Positions 1 through 5,273 of a DNA stretch of 6,020 nt are shown piece by piece. Each line of letters begins with the position of its first letter. Positions within the stretch are counted from its first letter, which is position 1. Source of the stretch: an uncultured Methylococcaceae bacterium (GTDB lineage Bacteria; Pseudomonadota; Gammaproteobacteria; Methylococcales; Methylomonadaceae); the NCBI GenBank assembly GCA_903903365.1, contig CAIUYS010000014.1, positions 1 through 6,020 on the forward strand, read 5' to 3'. The position numbers and the translations under genes are program-made. The notes under the pieces are model-generated. The model saw only the letters and a program-made list of their open reading frames with translations. It was not told the origin of the DNA and ran no database searches.

Positions 1-821
1 ATACCCAAATCCAGCGCATTAATGCCCGTCCACTTACCCGTACCTTTTTGACCGGCTGTCTCAAGGATTTTGTCCACCAAAGGCAATCCGTCTTCAACTT
101 TGTACGCCAAAATATTGGCCGTAATTTCAATCAAATAAGAACTTAATGTGCCTTGATTCCACTCGGCAAATATCGCGTGCATTTCATCAGCGCTTAGGCC
201 CAAACCTTGGGACAGCAATTGATAAGCCTCGCTAATCAATTGCATGTCACCGTATTCAATACCGTTATGTACCATCTTGACATAATGGCCCGCGCCATTA
301 TCACCGACCCATTCGCAGCAAGGATCGCCATCAACTTGCGCACTGATCGCCTGAAAAATGGGTTTAACAGTCGGCCAGGCCGCTTTATTGCCACCCGGCA
401 TAATGGAAGGGCCATGCCTTGCGCCTTCTTCGCCACCCGAAACACCGGTGCCGATGTAGTTAAGATTTTTTTCTTTAAGCGCGGCCGTGCGGCGATTGGT
501 GTCAGTAAACAGAGAATTACCCCCATCGACAATAATATCGCCAGCCGCTAACAGCGGCACCAACTTGTCGATATATTGATCAACCACTTCACCCGCTTTA
601 ACCATCAACATAACAATACGCGGCACTTCCAGGCTAGCAACCAATTCTTCAAGTGAGTGCGTGCCAACTACCTGTGTGCCTTTTGCCGGCCCCTCCAAAA
701 ACTCATCCACTGTGCTGGTGGTGCGGTTAAAAACAGCGACTTTAAAACCGTGGTCATTCATATTAAGAACCAGGTTTTGTCCCATTACTGCCAGACCGAT
801 TAAACCAATGTTTGCTTTCAT
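1..821 (-). CDS. gnd: 6-phosphogluconate dehydrogenase, decarboxylating (3' end cut by window edge)
   Basis: Cytosolic enzyme of the oxidative pentose phosphate pathway; it converts 6-phosphogluconate and NADP+ to ribulose 5-phosphate, CO2 and NADPH. About 273 N-terminal residues are visible of a family length near 470. The Rossmann nucleotide-binding loop GLIGLAVMGQNL is at residues 6-17. It is followed by NRT at 32-34, the dinucleotide-phosphate contact typical of NADP-specific enzymes. Substrate and signature segments are DGGNS (99-103), GVSGGEEGARHGPSIMPGG (126-144) and VKMVHNGIEYGDMQL (181-195), with Lys182 and Glu189 matching the catalytic Lys/Glu pair of the family. The start ATG (complement of 819-821) has a GAGG ribosome site five bases upstream (complement of 827-830). 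The frame is open throughout and the match to the E. coli type enzyme is strong. No clear promoter is seen upstream. In ribulose-monophosphate methylotrophs this enzyme also serves formaldehyde oxidation, but the sequence does not prove that role here. Confidence 0.97.
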   Translation of the reverse strand, partial: MKANIGLIGLAVMGQNLVLNMNDHGFKVAVFNRTTSTVDEFLEGPAKGTQVVGTHSLEELVASLEVPRIVMLMVKAGEVVDQYIDKLVPLLAAGDIIVDGGNSLFTDTNRRTAALKEKNLNYIGTGVSGGEEGARHGPSIMPGGNKAAWPTVKPIFQAISAQVDGDPCCEWVGDNGAGHYVKMVHNGIEYGDMQLISEAYQLLSQGLGLSADEMHAIFAEWNQGTLSSYLIEITANILAYKVEDGLPLVDKILETAGQKGTGKWTGINALDLG

Positions 822-831
822 GTTTGCCTCT

Positions 832-1186
832 ATGGAATTAGTGTTGGGGGAAGTGTATGGCACACGTAAACGTCTTGTTACCACTCCAACCGGTAGAGGG
901 TTGAGGTGAGGGGATGCTCAAGTCATTTCGTGTAATGTCTTGCGTGGAATATTATCATATTTTACTGCCAGATTACGTATAGGATAAAGCTCAAAAGAAA
1001 AGCAGTGGCTATAAAAATAGATTCGCCCAATCTTTATAGTCATTTGCTTACATCAGTGGAGCGATGGGATTTACCTCAATCATTATTGATCAAGTGGTTG
1101 CTGCCGATTTTATAGCCGTGCGTGAACAAGTCAGCCGTTTGATTATTGACCTTTTTAACAAAAATAACCAGCGCCCAACTTGCTTC
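832..1186. other. Spacer between divergent gnd and tRNA-Phe transcription units
   Basis: No convincing gene is seen. The longest intact small frame runs from an ATG at 1064 to TAA at 1219 (51 codons, plus strand). It has only GGAG two bases before the ATG, matches no family I recognise, and its end runs into the UP element and -35 box of the tRNA promoter. A second plus-strand frame from GTG 1005 reads about 36 codons before a stop. Both could be chance or the remains of a decayed gene. The region must contain the gnd promoter on the minus strand, but I could not settle on a convincing -35/-10 pair. Confidence 0.5.
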
Positions 1187-1240
1187 AAAATTAATAAGTT
1201 AATATTTTATATTGACTAACGCCGCGTAATCTAGTCTAAT
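1187..1240 (+). promoter_or_regulatory. Sigma-70 promoter with AT-rich UP element for the tRNA-Phe pair
   Basis: The -35 box TTGACT (1212-1217) and the -10 box TCTAAT (1235-1240) are separated by exactly 17 bases. The 25 bases before the -35 box are nearly all A and T, like an UP element of stable-RNA promoters. The bases after the -10 box (GGCCG) are GC-rich, the discriminator type linked to stringent control of tRNA and rRNA genes. The first tRNA begins 20 bases after the -10 box, leaving a short 5' leader. Confidence 0.8.
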
Positions 1241-1259
1241 GGCCGTCTTTTGTAGTTCC

Positions 1260-1335
<76 letters not shown>

Positions 1336-1364
1336 CTGCAAAAAATTAAGCAACACCTCAAAAA

Positions 1365-1479
<115 letters not shown>

Positions 1480-1660
1480 ATTTGTACCTTCCTGTCTATC
1501 TCCTGTTTTTAAGCGCAAACCCCTCTCAATGTCATTGGTTAGTTGTGGTCGGCTTTCGACGCTGTTTTTCCTGATCCCTGAAAATTTGTTTTGATGTGTG
1601 CGGAGTTTTGTTTGATACGTTCCTTCGTATTCTGAAATCAAGTAACTATTATATTAAAAT

Positions 1661-1686
1661 AAAAAAGCCCAGAATAAACCGAGCTT
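1661..1686 (-). terminator. Intrinsic terminator of the PEP-CTERM gene
   Basis: On the minus strand AAGCTCGG pairs with CTGGGCTT (two G-T wobbles) around the loop TTTATT. It is followed by a T run and an AT-rich tail, and lies 25 bases after the stop codon of the PEP-CTERM gene. Confidence 0.8.
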
Positions 1687-1711
1687 AATAAAAATCAATA
1701 TTTATTTAATA

Positions 1712-2524
1712 TTAATTGATAACCTTCTTTCTTCGATTAAATGAAAGTACCCCCAATCCAGTTAGAAACAACCAAACTACCGAAGGTAACGGCACTGCAG
1801 AAACAGCAGTTCCATGAAGAGCAAATGTTAAAATTGTTAAATTAGGATATGCAGTTGGGCTGTATAAGTAGTTAATAGCTTCAAATTGAGTTTTATTAGA
1901 TACAGAATCATATACAAAACTTTTAGTGACTACCCAATCACTTGAAAGACTAGTCAATTCAGCTTGCCCTACACCAGTACCTTGACTAGACCAATCACCA
2001 GCAATAAGTTGTGTAATAGTAAAAACACCGTTTGTTTTTAGTGCCTTTGGCCCAGACCCAGGACTTAGAAATTTCAAAGTATTAAATCCTGTAGAAGTAT
2101 CTAACATAATATTTGAATCCTCAGCCGCTGTAGCAACTGCAAGTTCTTTCGTAAAGCTAACGAAATCATTAGTCGTACCTGTAATAGTTACGTCAAATGA
2201 ACCAATATAATTATTAATAGCACTTGGAGCAGAAATAGATGTTAGAGAAATACCCGAGCCAGAGCTCATACTGTAGTTGGCTATAGTATCTCTTTGACCG
2301 GTCGTTACAAAAGAACCTGAATCCCCGATATTGCCAGAAAATTGCATTGTAGTTGTTATTACAGCTTTAGCATCAAAAAAAGTTAGATCAGAAAAACTAA
2401 TATTACTTGAATGTAATCGACTATCAATATTACTATTTGTCAGAACAGAGGCATTAACCATTCCTGTAAAACCTAAACCTGTTAACATCAAAACCATTTT
2501 TGTATTTCTTTTAAATCCACGCAT
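1712..2524 (-). CDS. PEP-CTERM sorting domain protein, exported
   Basis: Predicted secreted or surface-anchored protein of 270 residues; the body is unrecognised. The N-terminus has a signal peptide: basic MRGFKRNTK, a hydrophobic core at about residues 10-23, and a likely cut after VNA (residue 25). The mature part is rich in Ser, Thr, Asn and Gly, as is usual for this class. The last 27 residues form the PEP-CTERM tail: VPLPS at about 244, then the hydrophobic span VVWLFLTGLGVLSF and the basic NRRKK. In the family this tail is recognised by an exosortase in exopolysaccharide-making bacteria; no exosortase gene is in this window. The start is chosen because AAGGA lies seven bases upstream. 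Another ATG lies directly before it (2525-2527), and a longer frame begins at 2554 without a ribosome site. The gene is AT-rich compared with gnd, suggesting separate origin. Its strand is opposite to the rest of the block. Confidence 0.88.
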   Translation of the reverse strand: MRGFKRNTKMVLMLTGLGFTGMVNASVLTNSNIDSRLHSSNISFSDLTFFDAKAVITTTMQFSGNIGDSGSFVTTGQRDTIANYSMSSGSGISLTSISAPSAINNYIGSFDVTITGTTNDFVSFTKELAVATAAEDSNIMLDTSTGFNTLKFLSPGSGPKALKTNGVFTITQLIAGDWSSQGTGVGQAELTSLSSDWVVTKSFVYDSVSNKTQFEAINYLYSPTAYPNLTILTFALHGTAVSAVPLPSVVWLFLTGLGVLSFNRRKKVIN

Positions 2525-2566
2525 CATTAATTCCTTATTTACCTTAATCCACATTAAAAAGAGTAA

Positions 2567-2580
2567 TTTTATCGATAAAA
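2567..2580. promoter_or_regulatory. Perfect 14-bp palindrome upstream of the PEP-CTERM gene
   Basis: TTTTATCGATAAAA is a perfect inverted repeat, 42 bases upstream of the chosen start of the PEP-CTERM gene, in its presumed leader or promoter. It could be an operator for a dimeric regulator. In such AT-rich DNA a shorter palindrome could arise by chance, and the protein that would bind it is unknown. Confidence 0.3.
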
Positions 2581-2705
2581 AACAATTTAATTATGAATTA
2601 TAAATATTACAAACTGATGTAACATGATTTTAATTTATAAGAAATTACAAGCTTGCTTTGCTGAACCCCCCTAAAACACCACCAAAATTACCCTCAACCT
2701 AACCT

Positions 2706-2734
2706 TCTAGATCCAATACTAGACGCATTATGAT
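2706..2734 (+). promoter_or_regulatory. Possible promoter with small inverted repeat for the repeat-protein gene
   Basis: TATGAT at 2729-2734 is a good -10 box; the matching -35 position (2706-2711, TCTAGA) is weak. It coincides with the inverted repeat TCTAG (2706-2710) / CTAGA (2719-2723), which might be an activator or repressor site. The distance to the ATG at 2773 is reasonable for a promoter. Confidence 0.3.
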
Positions 2735-2772
2735 TAGGTCATTTGCTTTTTATCATTATCCAACAAGTCATT

Positions 2773-3027
2773 ATGAAACTCGGACTCTTCCTTTGTTTGA
2801 CTACCATCTCCGCCCACGCCGACATCTACCAAACCGATTCAGTCGGTAACATTCAATACAACAAACCCTCCCAAACCATACAAAATGACGGCCGAATAAT
2901 ACAGACCGACCCCTACGGTAACAAACAGTACGACAAGCAACAATATCAAATCAAAGGAGACAAAGTTTACCAAACTGATTCGGTTGGAAATATCCAATAC
3001 AACAAGCCTCAACTAAAAATCAAGTAA
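2773..3027 (+). CDS. Small exported protein with three QTDxxGNxQYxK repeats
   Basis: Unrecognised function; 84 residues. Residues 1-16 form a signal peptide (MKLGLFLCLTTISAHA, cut before Asp17), so the protein is exported to the periplasm or beyond. The mature part is almost entirely three tandem repeats at residues 18-41, 42-64 and 65-84, each containing QTD-x-x-GN-x-QY-x-K. Alternating polar and hydrophobic residues with GN turns suggest short beta-hairpins; the rhythm is reminiscent of YD-type repeats, but I claim no homology. Repeats 1 and 3 share the same 14 residues YQTDSVGNIQYNKP while differing at eight of those codons, a sign of selection on the protein. The ATG at 2773 is preferred for the clean signal peptide, although no strong ribosome site precedes it. 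A TTG at 2743 in the same frame follows TAGG and could add ten residues. A terminator follows directly. Confidence 0.8.
   Translation: MKLGLFLCLTTISAHADIYQTDSVGNIQYNKPSQTIQNDGRIIQTDPYGNKQYDKQQYQIKGDKVYQTDSVGNIQYNKPQLKIK
2824..3024 (+). repeat. Tandem coding repeats, units of 24, 23 and 20 codons
   Basis: The units lie at 2824-2895, 2896-2964 and 2965-3024 and encode the QTDxxGNxQYxK motif. Units 1 and 3 are near-identical in protein but clearly diverged in DNA, while unit 2 differs in protein (PYGNKQYDKQ). This is an old amplification kept by selection and not a recent slippage product. Confidence 0.85.
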
Positions 3028-3032
3028 TCAAC

Positions 3033-3066
3033 GCCCCTTTGATCATCCGGTCATTGGGGCTTTTTT
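3033..3066 (+). terminator. Intrinsic terminator after the repeat-protein gene
   Basis: GCCCC (3033-3037) pairs with GGGGC (3056-3060). Inside, after a TT/TT internal loop, TGA pairs with TCA. The stem is followed by six T. It starts six bases after the TAA stop. Confidence 0.85.
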
Positions 3067-3092
3067 ATGCCCACTAACAAAGGAAATCATCT

Positions 3093-3245
3093 ATGTTCTG
3101 GCAATTCTTACTGTTCGGCGCCATCGGTACCGCCCTAATTCATCTTGGAGCGCTGTCTGTAACAGTGGCTGTATTGTCGCTGTCATTGAAAGCAGTACTT
3201 GTACTAGCTGTTGGAGTATTGCAAATTATCTATGTGGAGGCCTGA
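3093..3245 (+). CDS. 50-residue hydrophobic, probably membrane-embedded protein
   Basis: Not a recognised family. The reading frame from ATG 3093 has a strong ribosome site, AAAGGA, with eight bases of spacing, and ends at TGA 3243-3245, inside the 5' arm of a terminator. The protein is nearly all hydrophobic or small residues. One segment at about residues 3-31 (FLLFGAIGTALIHLGALSVTV onwards) and a second at 34-47 (AVLVLAVGVLQIIY) flank the only lysine, Lys33. It begins MFWQ and ends YVEA. This suggests one or two membrane passes. The gene lies in the same orientation 65 bases after the repeat-protein gene but beyond that gene's terminator, so it is either read through or has its own weak promoter. 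A small toxin, a phage-type membrane peptide or a structural membrane microprotein are possible; none is supported over the others. Confidence 0.7.
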   Translation: MFWQFLLFGAIGTALIHLGALSVTVAVLSLSLKAVLVLAVGVLQIIYVEA

Positions 3246-3262
3246 TCATAAGGGCCTCTTTT
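3237..3262 (+). terminator. Intrinsic terminator overlapping the stop of the hydrophobic protein gene
   Basis: GAGGCC (3237-3242) pairs perfectly with GGCCTC (3253-3258), followed by four T. The 5' arm encodes the last residues of the small protein, so coding and termination are overlaid. It also insulates the following toxin-antitoxin promoter. Confidence 0.78.
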
Positions 3263-3278
3263 AAAAACCTGTCAAGTA

Positions 3279-3307
3279 TTGCCAATTTATGGCAACAGTG
3301 CTATGTT
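3279..3307 (+). promoter_or_regulatory. parDE promoter with overlapping inverted-repeat operator
   Basis: The -35 box TTGCCA (3279-3284) and the extended -10 TGC-TATGTT (-10 box 3302-3307) are 17 bases apart. The -35 box is also the left arm of a perfect inverted repeat, TTGCCA-5 bases-TGGCAA (3279-3295), covering the -35 box and half the spacer. This is where a ribbon-helix-helix ParD dimer or ParDE complex would be expected to bind for autorepression. The predicted start point near 3314 gives a leader of about 23 bases to the antitoxin ATG. Confidence 0.65.
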
Positions 3308-3336
3308 TAAGGCTCTTTAATAGCTTAGAGTTCAAC

Positions 3337-3612
3337 ATGACTATCAATGTCAATTTATCCCCCCAACTGGATGAGATGGTTCGTCAGAAAGTTGCATCCG
3401 GACTTTATACATCGGCCAGTGACGTCGTTCGAGAAGCCTTACGCCTTATGGAACAACAAGACTGTATACGTGCCGCCAAGTTAGAGCAATTACGGCATGA
3501 TATTAGTGATGGAATCAATAGCGGCGAATCAACACGGTGGGATCCGGAAGAAATTAAACAGGAAGGGCGTAAAATTAGAGCGGCTAGAATTAATGCCACA
3601 AAAACAACTTAA
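3337..3612 (+). CDS. parD: ParD-type ribbon-helix-helix antitoxin
   Basis: Antitoxin of a type II toxin-antitoxin pair, 91 residues. The N-terminal ribbon-helix-helix is at residues 1-45: strand MTINVNLSPQL, then helix DEMVRQKVASG, the family hallmark turn LYTSASDVVREALRLMEQ, and a charged, likely flexible C-terminus (about 46-91) that in this family wraps the ParE toxin. The dimer normally binds the operon's own operator; a fitting inverted repeat lies at 3279-3295. The ATG at 3337 has GAG six bases before it. An in-frame ATG at 3289 would place the start inside the operator and upstream of the predicted transcript start, so it is rejected. The stop codon overlaps the toxin start (TAATG), so translation is probably coupled. 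Confidence 0.93.
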   Translation: MTINVNLSPQLDEMVRQKVASGLYTSASDVVREALRLMEQQDCIRAAKLEQLRHDISDGINSGESTRWDPEEIKQEGRKIRAARINATKTT

Positions 3613-3911
3613 TGCCGATCATCGTAAAGAGTCCAAAGGCTAAAGCAGACCTCATTGAAATTTGGGATTATATTGCCGATGATAGCGAAATACGGGCGGA
3701 TGCCTTTATTCAAACGATAGATAAAAAGTTTCATATCTTAGTTAAAGAACCCCTCCTAGGCATTGCGCGTGATGAAATTGAAGCTGAGTTGCGTAGTTTT
3801 CCTGTAGGTCGCTATGTCATTTTTTACCGGAGTATTTCTGAAGGCATTGAAATTATCCGAGTTCTGCATGGAGCGCGTGACTTGAATTTCATTCTTAATG
3901 CGGATAATTGA
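3612..3911 (+). CDS. parE: ParE-family toxin (RelE/ParE superfamily)
   Basis: Toxin partner of the preceding ParD protein, 99 residues, the usual length for the family. Two N-terminal helices (KAKADLIEIWDYIADDSEIRADAFIQTIDKKF, about residues 9-40) are followed by the family pattern P-L-L-G (47-50), then the beta-sheet core RSFPVGRYVIFYRSISEGIEIIRVLHGARDL (61-91). The 'RxFPxGRYVIFYR' and 'IIRVLHGARDL' segments are the typical ParE signature. Characterised ParE toxins poison DNA gyrase, although some members of the superfamily act on ribosome-bound mRNA, so the target here is inferred. The one-base overlap with parD keeps the toxin tied to antitoxin synthesis. Confidence 0.94.
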   Translation: MPIIVKSPKAKADLIEIWDYIADDSEIRADAFIQTIDKKFHILVKEPLLGIARDEIEAELRSFPVGRYVIFYRSISEGIEIIRVLHGARDLNFILNADN

Positions 3912-3923
3912 AAAATTGGGAAT

Positions 3924-4166
3924 ATGAAAGAGTACCCCTACACAGCCAGCTTAATAAATGACGGATTCGGAGTTGCTTTTAATGATACTGGAATCGGCAA
4001 AAGCTTAGTTATTGTTTATGATGAGGGTGGTCAGCTCATTATGTTCAGTAGAGGCCGAATGAGCTACGAAAAAATGATGGCTAAATTGGAAGCCTATGCC
4101 AAAGATCTGGTTGAAAACGGCATGTCTAATGATGAGGTTAATGGTGTCCATGAGAAAATTTGGTGA
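3924..4166 (+). CDS. Hypothetical 80-residue protein downstream of parDE
   Basis: Not recognised. It begins MKEYPYTASLINDGFGVAFNDTG, followed by a strand-rich part SLVIVYDEGGQLIMFSRGRMSYEKM (about 27-51) and a charged helix KLEAYAKDLVENGMSNDEVNGVHEKI (54-79). No signal peptide or membrane segment is seen, so it is probably cytosolic. It follows the toxin by 12 bases in the same orientation and may be the third gene of the parDE operon. The ribosome site is poor (GGGA only two bases from the ATG). In-frame stops just upstream and the lack of a good later ATG fix the start. The protein composition looks real and not like an antisense shadow. A role as accessory to the toxin-antitoxin pair is possible but only by position. 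Confidence 0.65.
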   Translation: MKEYPYTASLINDGFGVAFNDTGIGKSLVIVYDEGGQLIMFSRGRMSYEKMMAKLEAYAKDLVENGMSNDEVNGVHEKIW

Positions 4167-4372
4167 CACAGTCTGGTGTAAATCCACTCCGGTCACTGTC
4201 TTGTCCATTGAAACGCCGATGGAAGTCTTTTTGACACACATCATAAAACCGTCACACTGCCTCGGTACCGGAGCTTTCTTCAGAGCCAGGGACTAATAGC
4301 CCTTGTCTCGCCAATCCATCGCTGATCTGAGTACCCACATAAAAACCGAAACCTCTCAAAGCCTCGTGTTTA
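4167..4372. other. Gene-free stretch between the hypothetical gene and the tRNA-Phe remnant
   Basis: No supported gene is seen. A plus-strand frame from an ATG at 4150 continues to TAA at 4294-4296 (48 codons), but it overlaps the preceding gene and has no ribosome site or family match. A minus-strand frame of about 37 codons (near 4252-4365) is also open without a recognisable start. Two in-frame remnants on opposite strands suggest decayed DNA. A TTGACA at 4230-4235 has no suitable -10 partner. Confidence 0.5.
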
Positions 4373-4438
4373 CTGAGTCGTTGGAGCAGAGGACTGAAAA
4401 TTCTCGTGTCGACGGTTCGATTCAGCCCCTGGGCACCA
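4373..4438 (+). pseudogene. tRNA-Phe remnant (5' acceptor strand lost)
   Basis: From base 11 onward this matches the tRNA-Phe genes at 1260 and 1365, with about five substitutions. The anticodon loop CTGAAAA and the CCTGGGCACCA end are intact. The 5' acceptor strand and start of the D-arm are not recognisable, the anticodon stem has a C-to-T change and the T-stem a C-to-A change, so it cannot fold as a functional tRNA. It is either the far attachment site of an integrated element or a decayed third member of the tRNA-Phe array. Confidence 0.88.
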
Positions 4439-4448
4439 TGAAGTCTAA

Positions 4449-4475
4449 AGGCTTCGATTTATCGGGGCCTTTTTT
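4449..4475 (+). terminator. Terminator copy behind the tRNA-Phe remnant
   Basis: AGGCTTCGAT pairs with ATCGGGGCCT (two T-G wobbles) across a very short TT loop and is followed by T residues. It is a diverged copy of the hairpin at 1451-1479 and would still work for transcripts coming from the left. Confidence 0.75.
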
Positions 4476-4516
4476 ATGTCCAGCCATTATCTGTTTTTTT
4501 ACCCGCGTAATTTTCT

Positions 4517-4984
4517 ATGCAATACCCTACTGAAAAAAATAACTTCCTCGTTAAACATGCCCAGCTCCTTAACGGCAGTTATCGGCACTTGTTGTTGAAA
4601 GATCTCATTGAAAACACCCTTTCCGACGAAGCATTTGCTCGTCAATTATTCCATGCCCCGTTTGCTGTTGTTAGCCATGATACCGCGAGTGATCCTGTTT
4701 TTAATTATGCCAACTTGAAGGCGCTGGAACTGTTTGAGCTCAATTGGGAAGACTTTACCCGACTGCCTTCCCGTTTGTCCGCAGAACCGGTTAATCAGGC
4801 AGAACGTGAACGCTTGCTGGCAGAAGTCACCCAAAAAGGCTGCATCGATCATTATGAAGGTGTTCGTATCTCCAGCACCGGCAAACGTTTCATGATTAAA
4901 AATGCAGTGGTTTGGAATCTGGTTGATGGTGAGGGGAGTTATCAAGGGCAGGCGGCTTGCTTCGGGGAATGGGCGTTTTTATAG
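4517..4984 (+). CDS. MEKHLA domain protein (PAS-like)
   Basis: A 155-residue cytosolic protein made almost wholly of one MEKHLA domain, a PAS-related fold first named from plant HD-ZIP III proteins and frequent as a free-standing bacterial protein. Family segments seen in order are LLLKDLI (25-31), APFAVVSHDTASDPVFNYANLKALELFE (47-74), WEDFTRLPSRLSAEPVNQAERERLL (77-101), and IDHYEGVRISSTGKRFMIKNAVVWNLVDGEGSYQGQAA (110-147). The length matches the stand-alone family. Its ligand and biological role are not established; a sensor or regulatory role is inferred from the fold. The start is bounded by an in-frame TAA at 4508-4510, so ATG 4517 is the farthest possible start, yet no clear ribosome site precedes it. 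It lies just right of the tRNA-Phe remnant and may be the original chromosomal neighbour of the tRNA genes. Confidence 0.88.
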   Translation: MQYPTEKNNFLVKHAQLLNGSYRHLLLKDLIENTLSDEAFARQLFHAPFAVVSHDTASDPVFNYANLKALELFELNWEDFTRLPSRLSAEPVNQAERERLLAEVTQKGCIDHYEGVRISSTGKRFMIKNAVVWNLVDGEGSYQGQAACFGEWAFL

Positions 4985-4997
4985 GGATACAACAGAC

Positions 4998-5026
4998 TTG
5001 ACATAGGGAAATAGTTTCTCTAGGAT
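4998..5026 (+). promoter_or_regulatory. Sigma-70 promoter of the DUF4160/DUF2442 unit, possibly leaderless
   Basis: A perfect -35 box TTGACA (4998-5003) is followed after exactly 17 bases by TAGGAT (5021-5026), a four-of-six -10 box. The expected start point, about seven bases later, falls at 5033-5034, which is the ATG of the best start of the next gene. The message would then have no 5' leader. If longer transcripts also exist, AGGA at 5022-5025 would act as ribosome site with eight-base spacing. Confidence 0.6.
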
Positions 5027-5033
5027 GCCTGCT

Positions 5034-5270
5034 ATGGGAAAAATTTACACAGGTAATGGTTGGCTTATCAAGATGCATGGCAACGAGCATCCGCCGATTC
5101 ATGTCCATGTGCTGCATCCGCATGGTAAGGCAGCTATTGCGCTTGATGGCGAGGTGCATAATACGGGGGTTCCCATTAAGGTGATTGCTGAGGCAGTTGT
5201 CTGGATAACGGCCAATTCAGGTATAGTTGAAGCTGAATGGGAAAAGATGAATAATCCGCGAAAAAGGTGA
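5034..5270 (+). CDS. DUF4160 domain protein
   Basis: A 78-residue cytosolic protein of the DUF4160 family, function not established. The hallmark is the histidine-rich turn GNEHPPIHVHVLHPHGKAAI (about residues 16-35), followed by a helix (KVIAEAVVWITANSGIVEAEWEKMN) at about 49-73. The His cluster could bind metal, which is an inference. The start is set at 5034 because AGGA lies eight bases upstream. An earlier ATG at 5025 lies inside the -10 box of the promoter and would not be transcribed from it. The next gene begins three bases after the stop, so the two are one operon. DUF4160 and DUF2442 genes are frequent neighbours and have been suspected of forming toxin-antitoxin-like pairs; that role is inferred here from layout. 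Confidence 0.88.
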   Translation: MGKIYTGNGWLIKMHGNEHPPIHVHVLHPHGKAAIALDGEVHNTGVPIKVIAEAVVWITANSGIVEAEWEKMNNPRKR

Positions 5271-5273
5271 ACT

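Larger units (their letters stand above)
4373..4475 (+). repeat. Direct repeat, right copy (tRNA-Phe remnant plus terminator)
   Basis: Right-hand partner of 1375-1479 in the same orientation. The similarity includes the ATGAAnTCTAAAGG linker after CCA and the terminator. Weaker likeness (a CTGTTTTT run followed by a GCG-containing stretch) may persist for about 30 bases beyond both terminators. Confidence 0.82.

Noticed and set aside
207..909. Open frames on both strands within the left end, on the plus strand (207-551, 661-909) and in another minus frame (236-532)
   Set aside because: They are shadows of gnd, whose own frame gives an unbroken, strongly recognisable protein.
2331..2603. Plus-strand frame antisense to the PEP-CTERM gene start
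   Set aside because: It is a shadow of the PEP-CTERM signal-peptide region.
2640..2670. Possible sigma-54 promoter for the PEP-CTERM gene
   Set aside because: The GG and GC elements do not keep the required spacing or surrounding consensus, although sigma-54 control of PEP-CTERM genes is known elsewhere.
2773..3262. Integron gene cassettes
   Set aside because: Small genes with short spacers suggested cassettes, but no attC core sites (GTTRRRY/RYYYAAC) were seen between them.
4005..4296. Antisense frame 4005-4244 and overlapping plus frame 4096-4296
   Set aside because: Both overlap the better-supported gene at 3924-4166, lack ribosome sites and show no family resemblance.
4303..4533. Frame across the tRNA-Phe remnant and its terminator
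   Set aside because: It translates a tRNA-derived sequence and a hairpin, so it is not a gene.
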